From positions 1 through 64,000 of the forward strand of contig CAYNRA010000001.1 in NCBI GenBank assembly GCA_964399465.1: 64,000 bases of DNA. The letters are read 5' to 3'. This stretch comes from CAYNRA01 sp964399465. GTDB lineage: Bacteria; Bacteroidota; Bacteroidia; Cytophagales; Spirosomataceae. Below the pieces are notes generated by a model. The model ran no database searches, was not told where the DNA came from, and saw nothing but the letters and a program-made list of their open reading frames with translations. The position numbers and the translations under genes were made by a program. Shown here piece after piece: positions 26,202-34,724 of the stretch; position 1 is the first letter of the stretch, and each line of letters opens with the position of its first letter.

Positions 26202-27476
26202 ATGAAAAAAGAGCGAAGAATAACGATAATTGGTGGAGGAATCATTGGACTTTTCTCTGCCTATTATCTGGTAAAGGCAGGATATAAAGTAGAAATTATC
26301 GACCAGTCAGATGGAGTAGATGGTTGTTCGCACGGCAATGCGGGGATGGTTGTCCCTAGTCACTTTATTCCGTTAGCAGCTCCTGGTATGTTAGAGAAGG
26401 GAATCAAATGGATGTTTGATGCGGAAAGCCCTTTCTATGTAAAGCCCAGGTTAAATTGGGATTTAGTTCGGTGGGGATACCAATTCTATAAGTCAGCAAC
26501 ACAAAAAAAAGTAAACGAGGCGATTCCTGCTTTGCGCGATTACGGATTACTCAGCAAACAATTGTACCATGATGTAGCCCTAGAAAACGTTTTCTCGTTT
26601 AATTATGAAGAAAAAGGATTGTTGATGCTCTGCAAATCGCATGAGACATGGGAAGAAGAAGCAAAAGTGGCTGAAATTGCCAACCAGATAGGTATTAAAG
26701 CACACGTTGTTGGTAGTTCTGAGATACAGAAATTAGAACCCACTGCAGGCGTGGACGCACTCGGTGGTGTGTTTTATTCAGGTGATGCGCATTTATCACC
26801 TAATCTGTTAGTAAAACAGCTCAGGAGTTATTTGGAGAAAGAAGGCGTTGTCTTTATGTTTACTACACAAGTAGAAGATGTTGTAGTAAGTAATCAAGAA
26901 ATCAGTTCGCTTGTATTAAGGAAAGGAGAAGAATCCACACTGCACTCGGTACAAGAATTGGTGGTTGCTGGTGGGGCGTGGTCTAGTACATTAGCGAAAA
27001 AAATGAATTTCTTCATGCCTTTGCAAGCCGGCAAAGGATACAGTGTAAGTTTGAGCCAAAAAGAGGCGCAAAGAATACAAATTCCCTCTATTTTATTGGA
27101 GGCACGTGTAGCAGTGACACCCATGGGCGAAGAAACGATTCGGTTTGGAGGAACGATGGAAATCGGGGGCGCACCAAATGAAATAGATATGCGCCGTGTA
27201 AAAGGGATCATTCAATCCATTCCTAAATACTACCGAAATTACTCCATTTCAATGCCTAAAAAAGAAGAAGTCTGGCATGGTTTACGTCCTTGTGCGCCTG
27301 ATGGCTTGCCTTATGTAGGAAAGTTAAAAACGTTAAAAAACGTCATTATAGCGAGTGGTCATGCCATGATGGGTTTGAGTCTTGCTCCCGCAACTGGTCT
27401 GATAGTCTCTGAATTAATCGAGGATAAAAAGCCATCTATAGAACTTGAATTGTATCAACCAGAGCGATTTTACTGA
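26202..27476 (+). CDS. D-amino-acid oxidase/dehydrogenase (probable D-hydroxyproline dehydrogenase)
   Basis: 424 residues of the DadA/DAO family: RITIIGGGIIGLFSAYYLVKAG binds FAD, CSHGNAGMVVPSHF is the DadA-type active-site segment, and GLRPCAPDGLPYVGKL...IIASGHAMMGLSLAPATGLIVSEL closes the FAD fold. Together with the epimerase and DapA-like gene it fits oxidation of cis-4-hydroxy-D-proline to 1-pyrroline-4-hydroxy-2-carboxylate. It is a single-chain enzyme, not the three-subunit form found in some Pseudomonas. It is the last gene of the cluster; no semialdehyde dehydrogenase follows. Confidence 0.85.
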   Translation: MKKERRITIIGGGIIGLFSAYYLVKAGYKVEIIDQSDGVDGCSHGNAGMVVPSHFIPLAAPGMLEKGIKWMFDAESPFYVKPRLNWDLVRWGYQFYKSATQKKVNEAIPALRDYGLLSKQLYHDVALENVFSFNYEEKGLLMLCKSHETWEEEAKVAEIANQIGIKAHVVGSSEIQKLEPTAGVDALGGVFYSGDAHLSPNLLVKQLRSYLEKEGVVFMFTTQVEDVVVSNQEISSLVLRKGEESTLHSVQELVVAGGAWSSTLAKKMNFFMPLQAGKGYSVSLSQKEAQRIQIPSILLEARVAVTPMGEETIRFGGTMEIGGAPNEIDMRRVKGIIQSIPKYYRNYSISMPKKEEVWHGLRPCAPDGLPYVGKLKTLKNVIIASGHAMMGLSLAPATGLIVSELIEDKKPSIELELYQPERFY

Positions 27477-27578
27477 TATAATGATTTCTATTGATGGGTT
27501 TTTTAGTACATTTGTTCCACTATTTTGTTAAATAACTACTGGAAAGGAAGATAGTTCTTTTTAAATGAATCTCTCATT

Positions 27579-29366
27579 GTGACATCTCTCGATAATCAAC
27601 ACATATTATACGATCAAGCGTTATTCGTTCGCAAACGAATCGAAAGAATATTATTCTTGTCTTTGTTTTTCGGGTTCTGTCTTGTAATCTATCAAATAAG
27701 TTTCCCTAAAGAGTTATTGATTCATGATATTGTCAATAATATTCTTCGGCAGATCCCGCGCTTTCTCATTCCTCTCTATTTTGTTAAGTGGATTATTCCC
27801 TATTTGAGACCCAAAGCGCACAATAGTCAGATACAAAGAGATTTATCAGACCTACTTTTTGCGCTATTACTAGGTACTTTTCATTTTACAAAAGCGTCTA
27901 TATCGCTTCTTCAAAGTGAGTGGTTTTTATACATTTTGTTGTCACTTATATTTGGGGTAAAATTGATGAGACAGGGAGAAATGCTCAAAAATTCGCTCCT
28001 AAATCCATCTATATTATTAACATTCAGTTTCAGCATGACGATATTGCTAGGAACTGCCCTTTTATTAATACCCGGCGCAACAAACGGGAATCTTTCCTTT
28101 ATTGATGCACTTTTTACTGCAACTAGCGCCGTCTGTATTACGGGGCTTTCAACGGTAGATGTATCGACTAAATTTACAACTATTGGTCAAGGTACTATCT
28201 TGGTATTGATACAAATTGGTGGTTTGGGTTTGATGACGTTTACTAATTTCTTCGCTTATCTATTTCGTGGAGGAATGTCATTTCACAATCACTTGATACT
28301 CAGTAATATTCTTGAGACAAACGACCGAAGTTCACTGTTTGGAACACTTTTGAAAATCTTGGTTTTTACTGTTTTAGTCGAGTTTTTTGGTGCACTTTTA
28401 ATATTTCTTCTCTTTCTTGATAAAGCAACAATTGCCGGTTCTGATACACTGTTTTTCTCGGTATTCCATTCCATATCTGCGTTCTGTAATGCGGGTTTTT
28501 CGACGGTTTCTAATGGACTTTTCCACGAAGATATTCGTTTTAATTACTCGCTTCAATGGATTATCGTCGCCTTGATTGTGTTTGGAGGGATTGGCTTTCC
28601 AGTAGTTATTGATCTATACAATGGCGCAAAATTATTCTTGAGGTTCATCTTGAGTAAGTTAAAAAAAGAGCGTTTTTCTGCTTCTGCACGTTATACCAAT
28701 GTACACTCGAAATTGGTTTTAACTACTACTTTTGTACTTATTTTACTCGGAAGTATTGTTTATTTCATCACGGAAAAAAATAATGTCTTAGCTATTCATT
28801 CGACTATTTATGGTAAAATAACACAAGCTGTTTTTGGCTCTGTAACACCCCGTACTGCTGGTTTTAATACCATTGATGTCGGTGAACTCATGCAAGGAAC
28901 CGTACTTCTTTATCTTTTACTCATGTGGATTGGCGCCTCTCCGAGCTCAACTGGAGGAGGAATTAAAACAACTACATTTACCATTGCCTTCCTGAATGTC
29001 TTCGCATTGGCAAAGGGGAAAAATCGCGTGGAGGTTTTCAAACGGGAAATAACAGCGAACTCCATTCAACGTGCTTTTGCCGTTATTTTTCTTTCATTAA
29101 TGATTATCGGTCTCGCTGTCTTTTTCATCAGTATTTTTGAGCCTCACCAAAGTCTGACAAAAATCGCCTTCGAATGTTTCTCCGCCTATAGCACGGTCGG
29201 TCTATCCATGAATCTCACTCCTGAACTAAGTACGCCTAGTAAAGTCGTCTTGATTATTACCATGTTCCTAGGGCGAATCGGCATGTTTACGTTCCTTCTC
29301 GGTCTATTTAAAAAAGTAGATTGTTCGCATTATAAATATCCACAAGAATCTGTGTTAATCGTTTAA
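27579..29366 (+). CDS. Potassium uptake channel subunit (KtrB/TrkH family)
   Basis: 595 residues. Four selectivity-filter loops can be seen, for example TATSAVCITGLSTVDV, SISAFCNAGFST, GSVTPRTAGFNTIDV and CFSAYSTVGLSMNL. An N-terminal membrane extension of about 140 residues precedes the K+ channel core, as in several Bacteroidota homologues. The start is GTG (27579), which overlaps the TGA of a five-codon ORF (ATG at 27565); no in-frame ATG fits the family. It forms K+ uptake together with the RCK regulator 10 bases downstream. Confidence 0.9.
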   Translation: MTSLDNQHILYDQALFVRKRIERILFLSLFFGFCLVIYQISFPKELLIHDIVNNILRQIPRFLIPLYFVKWIIPYLRPKAHNSQIQRDLSDLLFALLLGTFHFTKASISLLQSEWFLYILLSLIFGVKLMRQGEMLKNSLLNPSILLTFSFSMTILLGTALLLIPGATNGNLSFIDALFTATSAVCITGLSTVDVSTKFTTIGQGTILVLIQIGGLGLMTFTNFFAYLFRGGMSFHNHLILSNILETNDRSSLFGTLLKILVFTVLVEFFGALLIFLLFLDKATIAGSDTLFFSVFHSISAFCNAGFSTVSNGLFHEDIRFNYSLQWIIVALIVFGGIGFPVVIDLYNGAKLFLRFILSKLKKERFSASARYTNVHSKLVLTTTFVLILLGSIVYFITEKNNVLAIHSTIYGKITQAVFGSVTPRTAGFNTIDVGELMQGTVLLYLLLMWIGASPSSTGGGIKTTTFTIAFLNVFALAKGKNRVEVFKREITANSIQRAFAVIFLSLMIIGLAVFFISIFEPHQSLTKIAFECFSAYSTVGLSMNLTPELSTPSKVVLIITMFLGRIGMFTFLLGLFKKVDCSHYKYPQESVLIV

Positions 29367-29376
29367 TTTTTGTCGT

Positions 29377-30069
29377 ATGAAATACATTGTTATTGGTCTT
29401 GGTAATTTTGGGTCAACTCTCGCTATGCGATTGACAGCTACAGGTCACGAAGTCTTTGGTGTAGATAGTAGAATGGAAATCGTTGAACTGTACAAAGATA
29501 AAATTACGCACACAATTTGTCTTGATACGTCCAAAGAAAAATCATTTATTTCATTACCTATTAAGGAAACAGATATAGTAGTTGTTGCAATTGGTGAGGA
29601 TGTAGGCGCATCCATTATTACAACTGCAATGCTTAAACAAATGCAAGCTAAGCGAATCATAGGTCGCTCTATCAATGATTTACACGAAAAAGTACTCGAA
29701 GCTATCGGCTTGGAAACCATTTTTAATCCGGAAAAATTAGCCGCCGAGCTTTTTGCAAAACAACTGGAAGTTCGTGGGGTTATGGAGTCTTTCGATATTT
29801 CCGAAGATTGTTCCATCTTGGAGGTAGAAGTACCTGAAAGATACCTCGGTACGCCTATTGGAGAGCTTAATTTCCAGCAAAAATATAATCTCAAACTTAT
29901 CGCATTAAAGCATTTTGAACGTCGCGTCAACCTTATCGGAAAAACAACTAAGCACGCGCGCGTCGATAAAGAAATTAATCCTAATCACATTCTAGATGCC
30001 TCGGATATTCTTGTTTTGATGGGAAGTTTTCATGATTTTGAGAGAATGGTTGGAAAGAATAACGGATAA
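29377..30069 (+). CDS. K+ channel regulatory subunit (KtrA-type, RCK domains)
   Basis: 230 residues: an N-terminal Rossmann RCK domain (KYIVIGLGNFGSTLAMRLTATGHEVFGVDSR, with the NAD/ATP-binding GxGxxG and acidic Asp) and a C-terminal TrkA_C domain (VPERYLGTPIGELNFQQKYNLKLIALK). One RCK pair per chain and 230 residues match KtrA, not the double-length TrkA. It forms a cytosolic octameric ring gating the membrane subunit encoded just upstream. Distance of 10 bases implies co-transcription. Confidence 0.92.
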   Translation: MKYIVIGLGNFGSTLAMRLTATGHEVFGVDSRMEIVELYKDKITHTICLDTSKEKSFISLPIKETDIVVVAIGEDVGASIITTAMLKQMQAKRIIGRSINDLHEKVLEAIGLETIFNPEKLAAELFAKQLEVRGVMESFDISEDCSILEVEVPERYLGTPIGELNFQQKYNLKLIALKHFERRVNLIGKTTKHARVDKEINPNHILDASDILVLMGSFHDFERMVGKNNG

Positions 30070-30137
30070 AATTCATTTTTCAGGCACTTTTTTTCGAAGT
30101 GAGTCGTTTTTTTTGGCGTATCAAATTAGGCTGAACT

Positions 30138-31418
30138 ATGTATAAACTACTTACTTTCATTCTTACTTTGTCTTGTTTTACAAGTATTGGACAAATTACG
30201 AAAAATCCGTTCGTAGAAAAGAAAACATCCCAAGAAACAAAAATCACATCGATTGAACTTACAGAGGAAGAAACCATCGTATCACTCGAATTCAAAGCCA
30301 AAAGTCCGAAAAATCAACTCAAAGAATTGTTGGAGCAAAATCCAGATTATAAAAGCCAACTCGATAATCTTCCACGAAGTTTTAGAGATAATTATATCTC
30401 TCAATTATTGAAGGGTTTAGAAAAAGGAGGAAGTTCCATAAGTTTCCAACCTACTAGTTTTTTACGCGTGGATAACGGAAAAAAACTAAAATTCCTACAC
30501 GTCAACGGTATTCCGAAAGCACCTGAACGCAAAGAAGTTGCTGCTGATGAGGTAGTTACATTTAAAGTTATATTTGAAAGAGTACCGAAAGGGATTGAAA
30601 AGATAGATTTAATTGAGTCGGAAGACGATGCCAAAGATGGTTTTTCGTACTGGAATTTCTACGGTGTCCAGATAATTAATCCTGCTGATGGGGAAGTTTC
30701 CTCAATAAAAAGTTATGCGATTGCTCCACTCGCTCTTGTGGGTAAATTGGTAGATATAGAGACAAACAAACCTGTCAGAGGCCGTGTCGTTTACATAGAC
30801 GCGAATACCCAGAAAAGAATTGATTCATTGCAAACTTCAGGAACTGGTTCTTTTGAATTTTTGATTGATGTTCCTAAAATAATTTTACAAGTAGAAGCTG
30901 AAGGCTATATGCCTTTTGAGTTAGCTACCCAAATTCGTGAAAATTCTGCCGAAAAACTCCTGCAATTGTATGTTCAACCTCTTGTTCCGTCTTCAATAGA
31001 GACAAATGAAAGGCAGAATGAAGTCCCTCTATTTAGTAAAAACGAAGGAACATTGGGTTCAGGAGAGAAATCCTTTGTTTTGGATCAAGTATTTTTTGCT
31101 ACAGGCCAATCTGAAATTCTTCCTTCTTCTTTTGAGCAACTAGATAAATTGGTGAATTATCTCAAGGAAAATCCAACCATAGAAATCCAAATTGAAGGAC
31201 ATACAGATACGGTTGGTGATTCTACGTTGAATAAAAAATTATCACTAGACAGAGCTTTTCGTGTTAGAGAATACTTGATTTCAAAGGGCATTTCTGGTAA
31301 AAGACTCAAATTTAGTGGGAAAGGAGATACAGAACCATTGGTTTCTAATGATACAGAAGAAAACAGACAAAAAAACCGACGCGTAGAATTTAAAATCATT
31401 TCTTCCGAAGTGAAATAA
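30138..31418 (+). CDS. OmpA-family protein with carboxypeptidase-regulatory-like domain
   Basis: 426 residues. A signal peptide (about 1-19, ending SIGQ) is followed by a region of unknown fold (about 30-195). A CarboxypepD_reg-like beta-sandwich follows at about 200-280 (ALVGKLVDIETNKPVRGRVVYID). The C-terminal OmpA peptidoglycan-binding domain covers about 315-420 (VFFATGQSEILPSSFEQLDKL, IEGHTDTVGDSTLNKKLSLDRA and NRRVEFKI). It should anchor the outer membrane or a surface complex to peptidoglycan. It lies 68 bases after the K+ regulator, probably independent of it, and is followed by the exbB-like gene. Confidence 0.9.
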   Translation: MYKLLTFILTLSCFTSIGQITKNPFVEKKTSQETKITSIELTEEETIVSLEFKAKSPKNQLKELLEQNPDYKSQLDNLPRSFRDNYISQLLKGLEKGGSSISFQPTSFLRVDNGKKLKFLHVNGIPKAPERKEVAADEVVTFKVIFERVPKGIEKIDLIESEDDAKDGFSYWNFYGVQIINPADGEVSSIKSYAIAPLALVGKLVDIETNKPVRGRVVYIDANTQKRIDSLQTSGTGSFEFLIDVPKIILQVEAEGYMPFELATQIRENSAEKLLQLYVQPLVPSSIETNERQNEVPLFSKNEGTLGSGEKSFVLDQVFFATGQSEILPSSFEQLDKLVNYLKENPTIEIQIEGHTDTVGDSTLNKKLSLDRAFRVREYLISKGISGKRLKFSGKGDTEPLVSNDTEENRQKNRRVEFKIISSEVK

Positions 31419-31545
31419 GTGAGAAAGAGGAGTGTTTCGTCCAATTTGTTTATGGTATTCTTTCTAAACAGCAGTTTTTATTTAAATTGCGAAATAATTT
31501 GTCTTGATAATAAGTTAGTTCAAATAATCAATCTATATTCTTTAC

Positions 31546-32229
31546 ATGCTACACCTAATCCTTTTGCAGACCACAGATAGCCTATCTGTGGCAACGGCGG
31601 ATACTACCTTGAGTATCAATTATTTCGAATTATTACTCAAAGGAGGAATTGTGGTTTACCCTATTCTATTCTTGTTGCTAGCTACTTTTTATTTGATACT
31701 TGAACGCTATCTCTTCATCAAGGCAGCCTCCAATATTGACTATGGTTTCCTTCGCTCTTTAAAAGACAATATACTTCGTAGTGACTTGCGTACGGCTGTA
31801 ACGCTTTGCAAAAGTACCAATTTGCCCATTGCTCGAATTTTAGAAAAAGGTATTACTCGTATCGGTCGTCCAGTTAAAGATATTGAAAGTGCTATGGAGA
31901 TTCAGGCGAATTTAGAGGTTTCAAAAATGGAGAAAAATATGGGTTATCTTGGGCTTATCGCAGGGGTAGCACCAACGCTTGGTTTCGTAGGTACGATTTC
32001 AGGTATTATTCGTATCTTCTACGAAATTTCTGTTACGGGTAACTTCTCTATCGAAACGATATCAAATGGTTTGTATGAGAAAATGATTGCCAGTTTTTCT
32101 GGACTCGTCGTTGGCTTAATCGCATATGCAGCATACCACAGTATCAATATGATGATCGATAAGTTCGGTATTCATCTTCAAGCAACCGTTATGGACTTTT
32201 TAGATACACTTAATGAACCCGCAAAATGA
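31546..32229 (+). CDS. exbB: MotA/TolQ/ExbB proton channel family protein
   Basis: 227 residues with three membrane segments. A first helix (FELLLKGGIVVYPILFLLLATFYLILERY) is followed by a cytosolic region. The conserved MEKNMGYLGLIAGVAPTLGFVGTISGI segment and the final pore helix (MIASFSGLVVGLIAYAAYHSIN) complete the fold. It forms the pentameric proton channel that powers TonB or Tol systems. Its start is 4 bases before the end of overlap with the ExbD gene downstream (ATGA), showing an operon. No tonB is adjacent, though a TonB receptor lies at 49454. Confidence 0.92.
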   Translation: MLHLILLQTTDSLSVATADTTLSINYFELLLKGGIVVYPILFLLLATFYLILERYLFIKAASNIDYGFLRSLKDNILRSDLRTAVTLCKSTNLPIARILEKGITRIGRPVKDIESAMEIQANLEVSKMEKNMGYLGLIAGVAPTLGFVGTISGIIRIFYEISVTGNFSIETISNGLYEKMIASFSGLVVGLIAYAAYHSINMMIDKFGIHLQATVMDFLDTLNEPAK

Positions 32230-32624
32230 AATTAAAAAGACAAAGACGTTTTGAGGCAGAGGTGCAAACGGCCTCCTTGAACGACATCATGTTCTTCTTA
32301 CTTTTGTTTTTCTTAATTGTATCAACGTTAGGAAGCCCGAATGTCATCAAGTTACTGTTACCCAAATCGGATAGTTCAACCCACGACGTAAGTAAACAGC
32401 CCGTTACCCTCTCTATCACCGCAGAAAGAGAATATTTTATCGATAAAACACCTATTCCTCTTCCTGAATTAGAGCAGAGGCTTCAAGAAGCAACCGCCGA
32501 TATGGAAGAACCAACAGTTGTGCTTCGTGCGGAGCAGTCACTCACTATCCAAGACTTGGTCGAGGTTATGTCCATGGGAGCAAGGCTTAAAATTCGAATG
32601 GTTCTTGCTACGGAACTGAAATAA
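32226..32624 (+). CDS. exbD: ExbD/TolR biopolymer transport protein
   Basis: 132 residues. One N-terminal membrane helix (LNDIMFFLLLFFLIVSTLG) contains the proton-carrying Asp in NDIMF. A periplasmic domain follows (PVTLSITAEREYFIDKTPIPLPELEQRLQEA). The start overlaps the exbB stop by 4 bases. Together with ExbB it couples the proton gradient to outer-membrane transport. A terminator follows at once. Confidence 0.93.
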   Translation: MKLKRQRRFEAEVQTASLNDIMFFLLLFFLIVSTLGSPNVIKLLLPKSDSSTHDVSKQPVTLSITAEREYFIDKTPIPLPELEQRLQEATADMEEPTVVLRAEQSLTIQDLVEVMSMGARLKIRMVLATELK

Positions 32625-32640
32625 TCGTTTATACGAATAA

Positions 32641-32670
32641 AAAAGGTCGCTTTTTTCAAAGCGACCTTTT
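32641..32670. terminator. Bidirectional intrinsic terminator
   Basis: A 13-bp perfect stem (32641-32653 with 32658-32670, core GGTCGC) with a 4-base loop and A/T runs on both sides, between exbD (plus) and glmS (minus). Confidence 0.92.
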
Positions 32671-32688
32671 TTGTTCGTATTCGTTATA

Positions 32689-34527
32689 TTATTCTACTGT
32701 TACAGATTTTGCTAGATTACGTGGCTGATCTACGTTTCTGCCACGAAGTACAGCAATGTAATAAGACAATAACTGCAACGGAATGACACTCAATAGTGGA
32801 GTCAAAATTTCATGCGTATTTGGTACTTCTATCGTGAAATCAACCATTTTTTTGACATCTTCGTCTCCTTCAGATACAATGGCAATCACTCGACCTTTCC
32901 GCGCTTTTACTTCTTGAATGTTCGATACGACTTTTTCGTACGAACCATCTTTTGTTGCAATAAATACAACAGGCATGTCTTCGTCAATCAAAGCAATAGG
33001 CCCATGTTTCATTTCGGCTGCTGGATACCCTTCTGCATGAATATAGGAAATTTCCTTCAATTTTAAAGCGCCTTCTAAAGCTACAGGAAAATTCAATCCA
33101 CGGCCCAGGAATATAAAGTTAGAAGCAAAAGTAAATAGCTTGGAGATATCCTTGATATGATCAGCCTGTGTTAATATTTGCTCTACTTTTTGCGGGATTG
33201 TTTCGAGTTCAATTAACAAACGACGGAATGTATCCTCGCCAATCGTTCCCTTTTTGTGTGCTGTTGCAATGGCTATAAGTGTCAATACCGTCACTTGTGC
33301 TGTGAACGCTTTTGTACTTGCTACCCCAATTTCAGGTCCAGCATGCGTGTAAACACCTGCGTCTGTTAATCTAGAAATGGATGAACCAACCACGTTACAA
33401 ACACCTAGAATAATTGCTCCTCTACTTTTTGCTAATTCCAATGCAGCTAGTGTATCAGCCGTTTCTCCAGATTGAGAAATAGCAATAACAAAATCACCCT
33501 CTTTGATAATGGGATTACGGTATCGGAATTCAGAAGCGTATTCTACTTCTACATTAATGCGGGCTAATTCCTCAAATAAGTATTCGCCAACAAGCCCAGC
33601 ATGCCATGAAGTTCCACAGGCTACAAAAACAATGCGTTTAGCTTTGGCTAATTTGCCCAAATAATCACGTAGGCCACCTAACTGAATCAGCGCATCGTCC
33701 GCATTGACACGGCCTCGCATACAATCTGCGATAGATTTTGGCTGTTCAAAAATCTCTTTGAGCATAAAGTGGTCATATCCTCCTTTCTCTATGGCTTCAA
33801 GCTCTAGTTCAACAGTTTGGATAAATGCACTTTTTTCCTCATTTTCTAAGTTTCGAATTGTCAATTCGTTGTTGTTTACGACAGCTATTTCGAAGTCATT
33901 GAGGTAAATCATGTTTTTTGTATACTCAATGATTGGCGTAGCATCCGATGCAAAAAAGAACTCTTCCTGTCCAACGCCAATGACCAATGGACTTCCCTTC
34001 CGTGCAGCAATAAGTTGATTGGGTTGATCAACATCCATGACAACAATCGCATATGCACCAACTACTTTTTGAAGAGCTAAGCGCACAGCTTCATCCGTGG
34101 TACAGTTATTTTCTTTCTTGACGTCTTGAATAAAGTTAACTAAGACTTCTGTATCTGTTTGGCTTTTAAATGTATATCCTTTGTTCAGTAATGCTTGTTT
34201 AAGCGTAGCATAGTTTTCGATAATTCCATTGTGGATAATGGAAAGCTGGTCGCCTTTGGCAACGTGTGGATGGGCATTGATATCATTTGGCTCACCATGA
34301 GTAGCCCACCGAGTATGTCCTATCCCAATGTGAGAGTTACAATCTTTCCCATTTAACTCAGCTTCTAGCGCTGCTACTTTCCCCTTTTTCTTGAAAACTT
34401 GTAATCCCCCTTTTGGTAAAAGAGCTACCCCTGCACTATCATATCCACGATACTCAAGTCGTTTCAATCCTTTTACAATCAGAGGGGCTGCATCTCGGTG
34501 TCCTACATAGGCTACAATTCCACACAT
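32689..34527 (-). CDS. glmS: Glutamine-fructose-6-phosphate aminotransferase (isomerizing)
   Basis: 612 residues. The N-terminal glutaminase domain begins MCGIVAYVGHRDAAP (catalytic Cys 2) and contains HTRWATHGEPNDINAHPH. Two SIS sugar-isomerase domains follow (VACGTSWHAGLVGEYLFEELA and SQSGETADTLAALELA; then FLGRGLNFPVALEGALKLKEI). The C-terminus DQPRNLAKSVTVE is the classic end, whose Lys and Glu act in the sugar site. It makes glucosamine-6-phosphate for peptidoglycan and lipid A. It is on the minus strand downstream of the DUF4270 gene. Confidence 0.97.
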   Translation of the reverse strand: MCGIVAYVGHRDAAPLIVKGLKRLEYRGYDSAGVALLPKGGLQVFKKKGKVAALEAELNGKDCNSHIGIGHTRWATHGEPNDINAHPHVAKGDQLSIIHNGIIENYATLKQALLNKGYTFKSQTDTEVLVNFIQDVKKENNCTTDEAVRLALQKVVGAYAIVVMDVDQPNQLIAARKGSPLVIGVGQEEFFFASDATPIIEYTKNMIYLNDFEIAVVNNNELTIRNLENEEKSAFIQTVELELEAIEKGGYDHFMLKEIFEQPKSIADCMRGRVNADDALIQLGGLRDYLGKLAKAKRIVFVACGTSWHAGLVGEYLFEELARINVEVEYASEFRYRNPIIKEGDFVIAISQSGETADTLAALELAKSRGAIILGVCNVVGSSISRLTDAGVYTHAGPEIGVASTKAFTAQVTVLTLIAIATAHKKGTIGEDTFRRLLIELETIPQKVEQILTQADHIKDISKLFTFASNFIFLGRGLNFPVALEGALKLKEISYIHAEGYPAAEMKHGPIALIDEDMPVVFIATKDGSYEKVVSNIQEVKARKGRVIAIVSEGDEDVKKMVDFTIEVPNTHEILTPLLSVIPLQLLSYYIAVLRGRNVDQPRNLAKSVTVE

Positions 34528-34668
34528 AGTATTTCGTCTTTAATTAGATAGTGAAAAAAAAAGTTTAAATAGTATTTTCCTAAGGTTCAGGATAAATGTA
34601 TTTATTAAATTATTTTAGGAAATGATTTTGTGTTTTTCCTCTTCAAATGTACTTATTTAAGCGAATAA

Positions 34669-34705
34669 ATAAAAAAAGGACGCTTGTTATGCGTCCTTTT
34701 TTTAT
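34669..34705. terminator. Intrinsic terminator downstream of the DUF4270 gene
   Basis: A 15-bp perfect stem (34669-34683 with 34691-34705, core GGACGC) with a 7-base loop and long A/T runs. On the minus strand it follows the stop of the DUF4270 gene (34725) and separates it from glmS. Confidence 0.92.
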
Positions 34706-34724
34706 TTTTCGGTTTGAAAAAATC

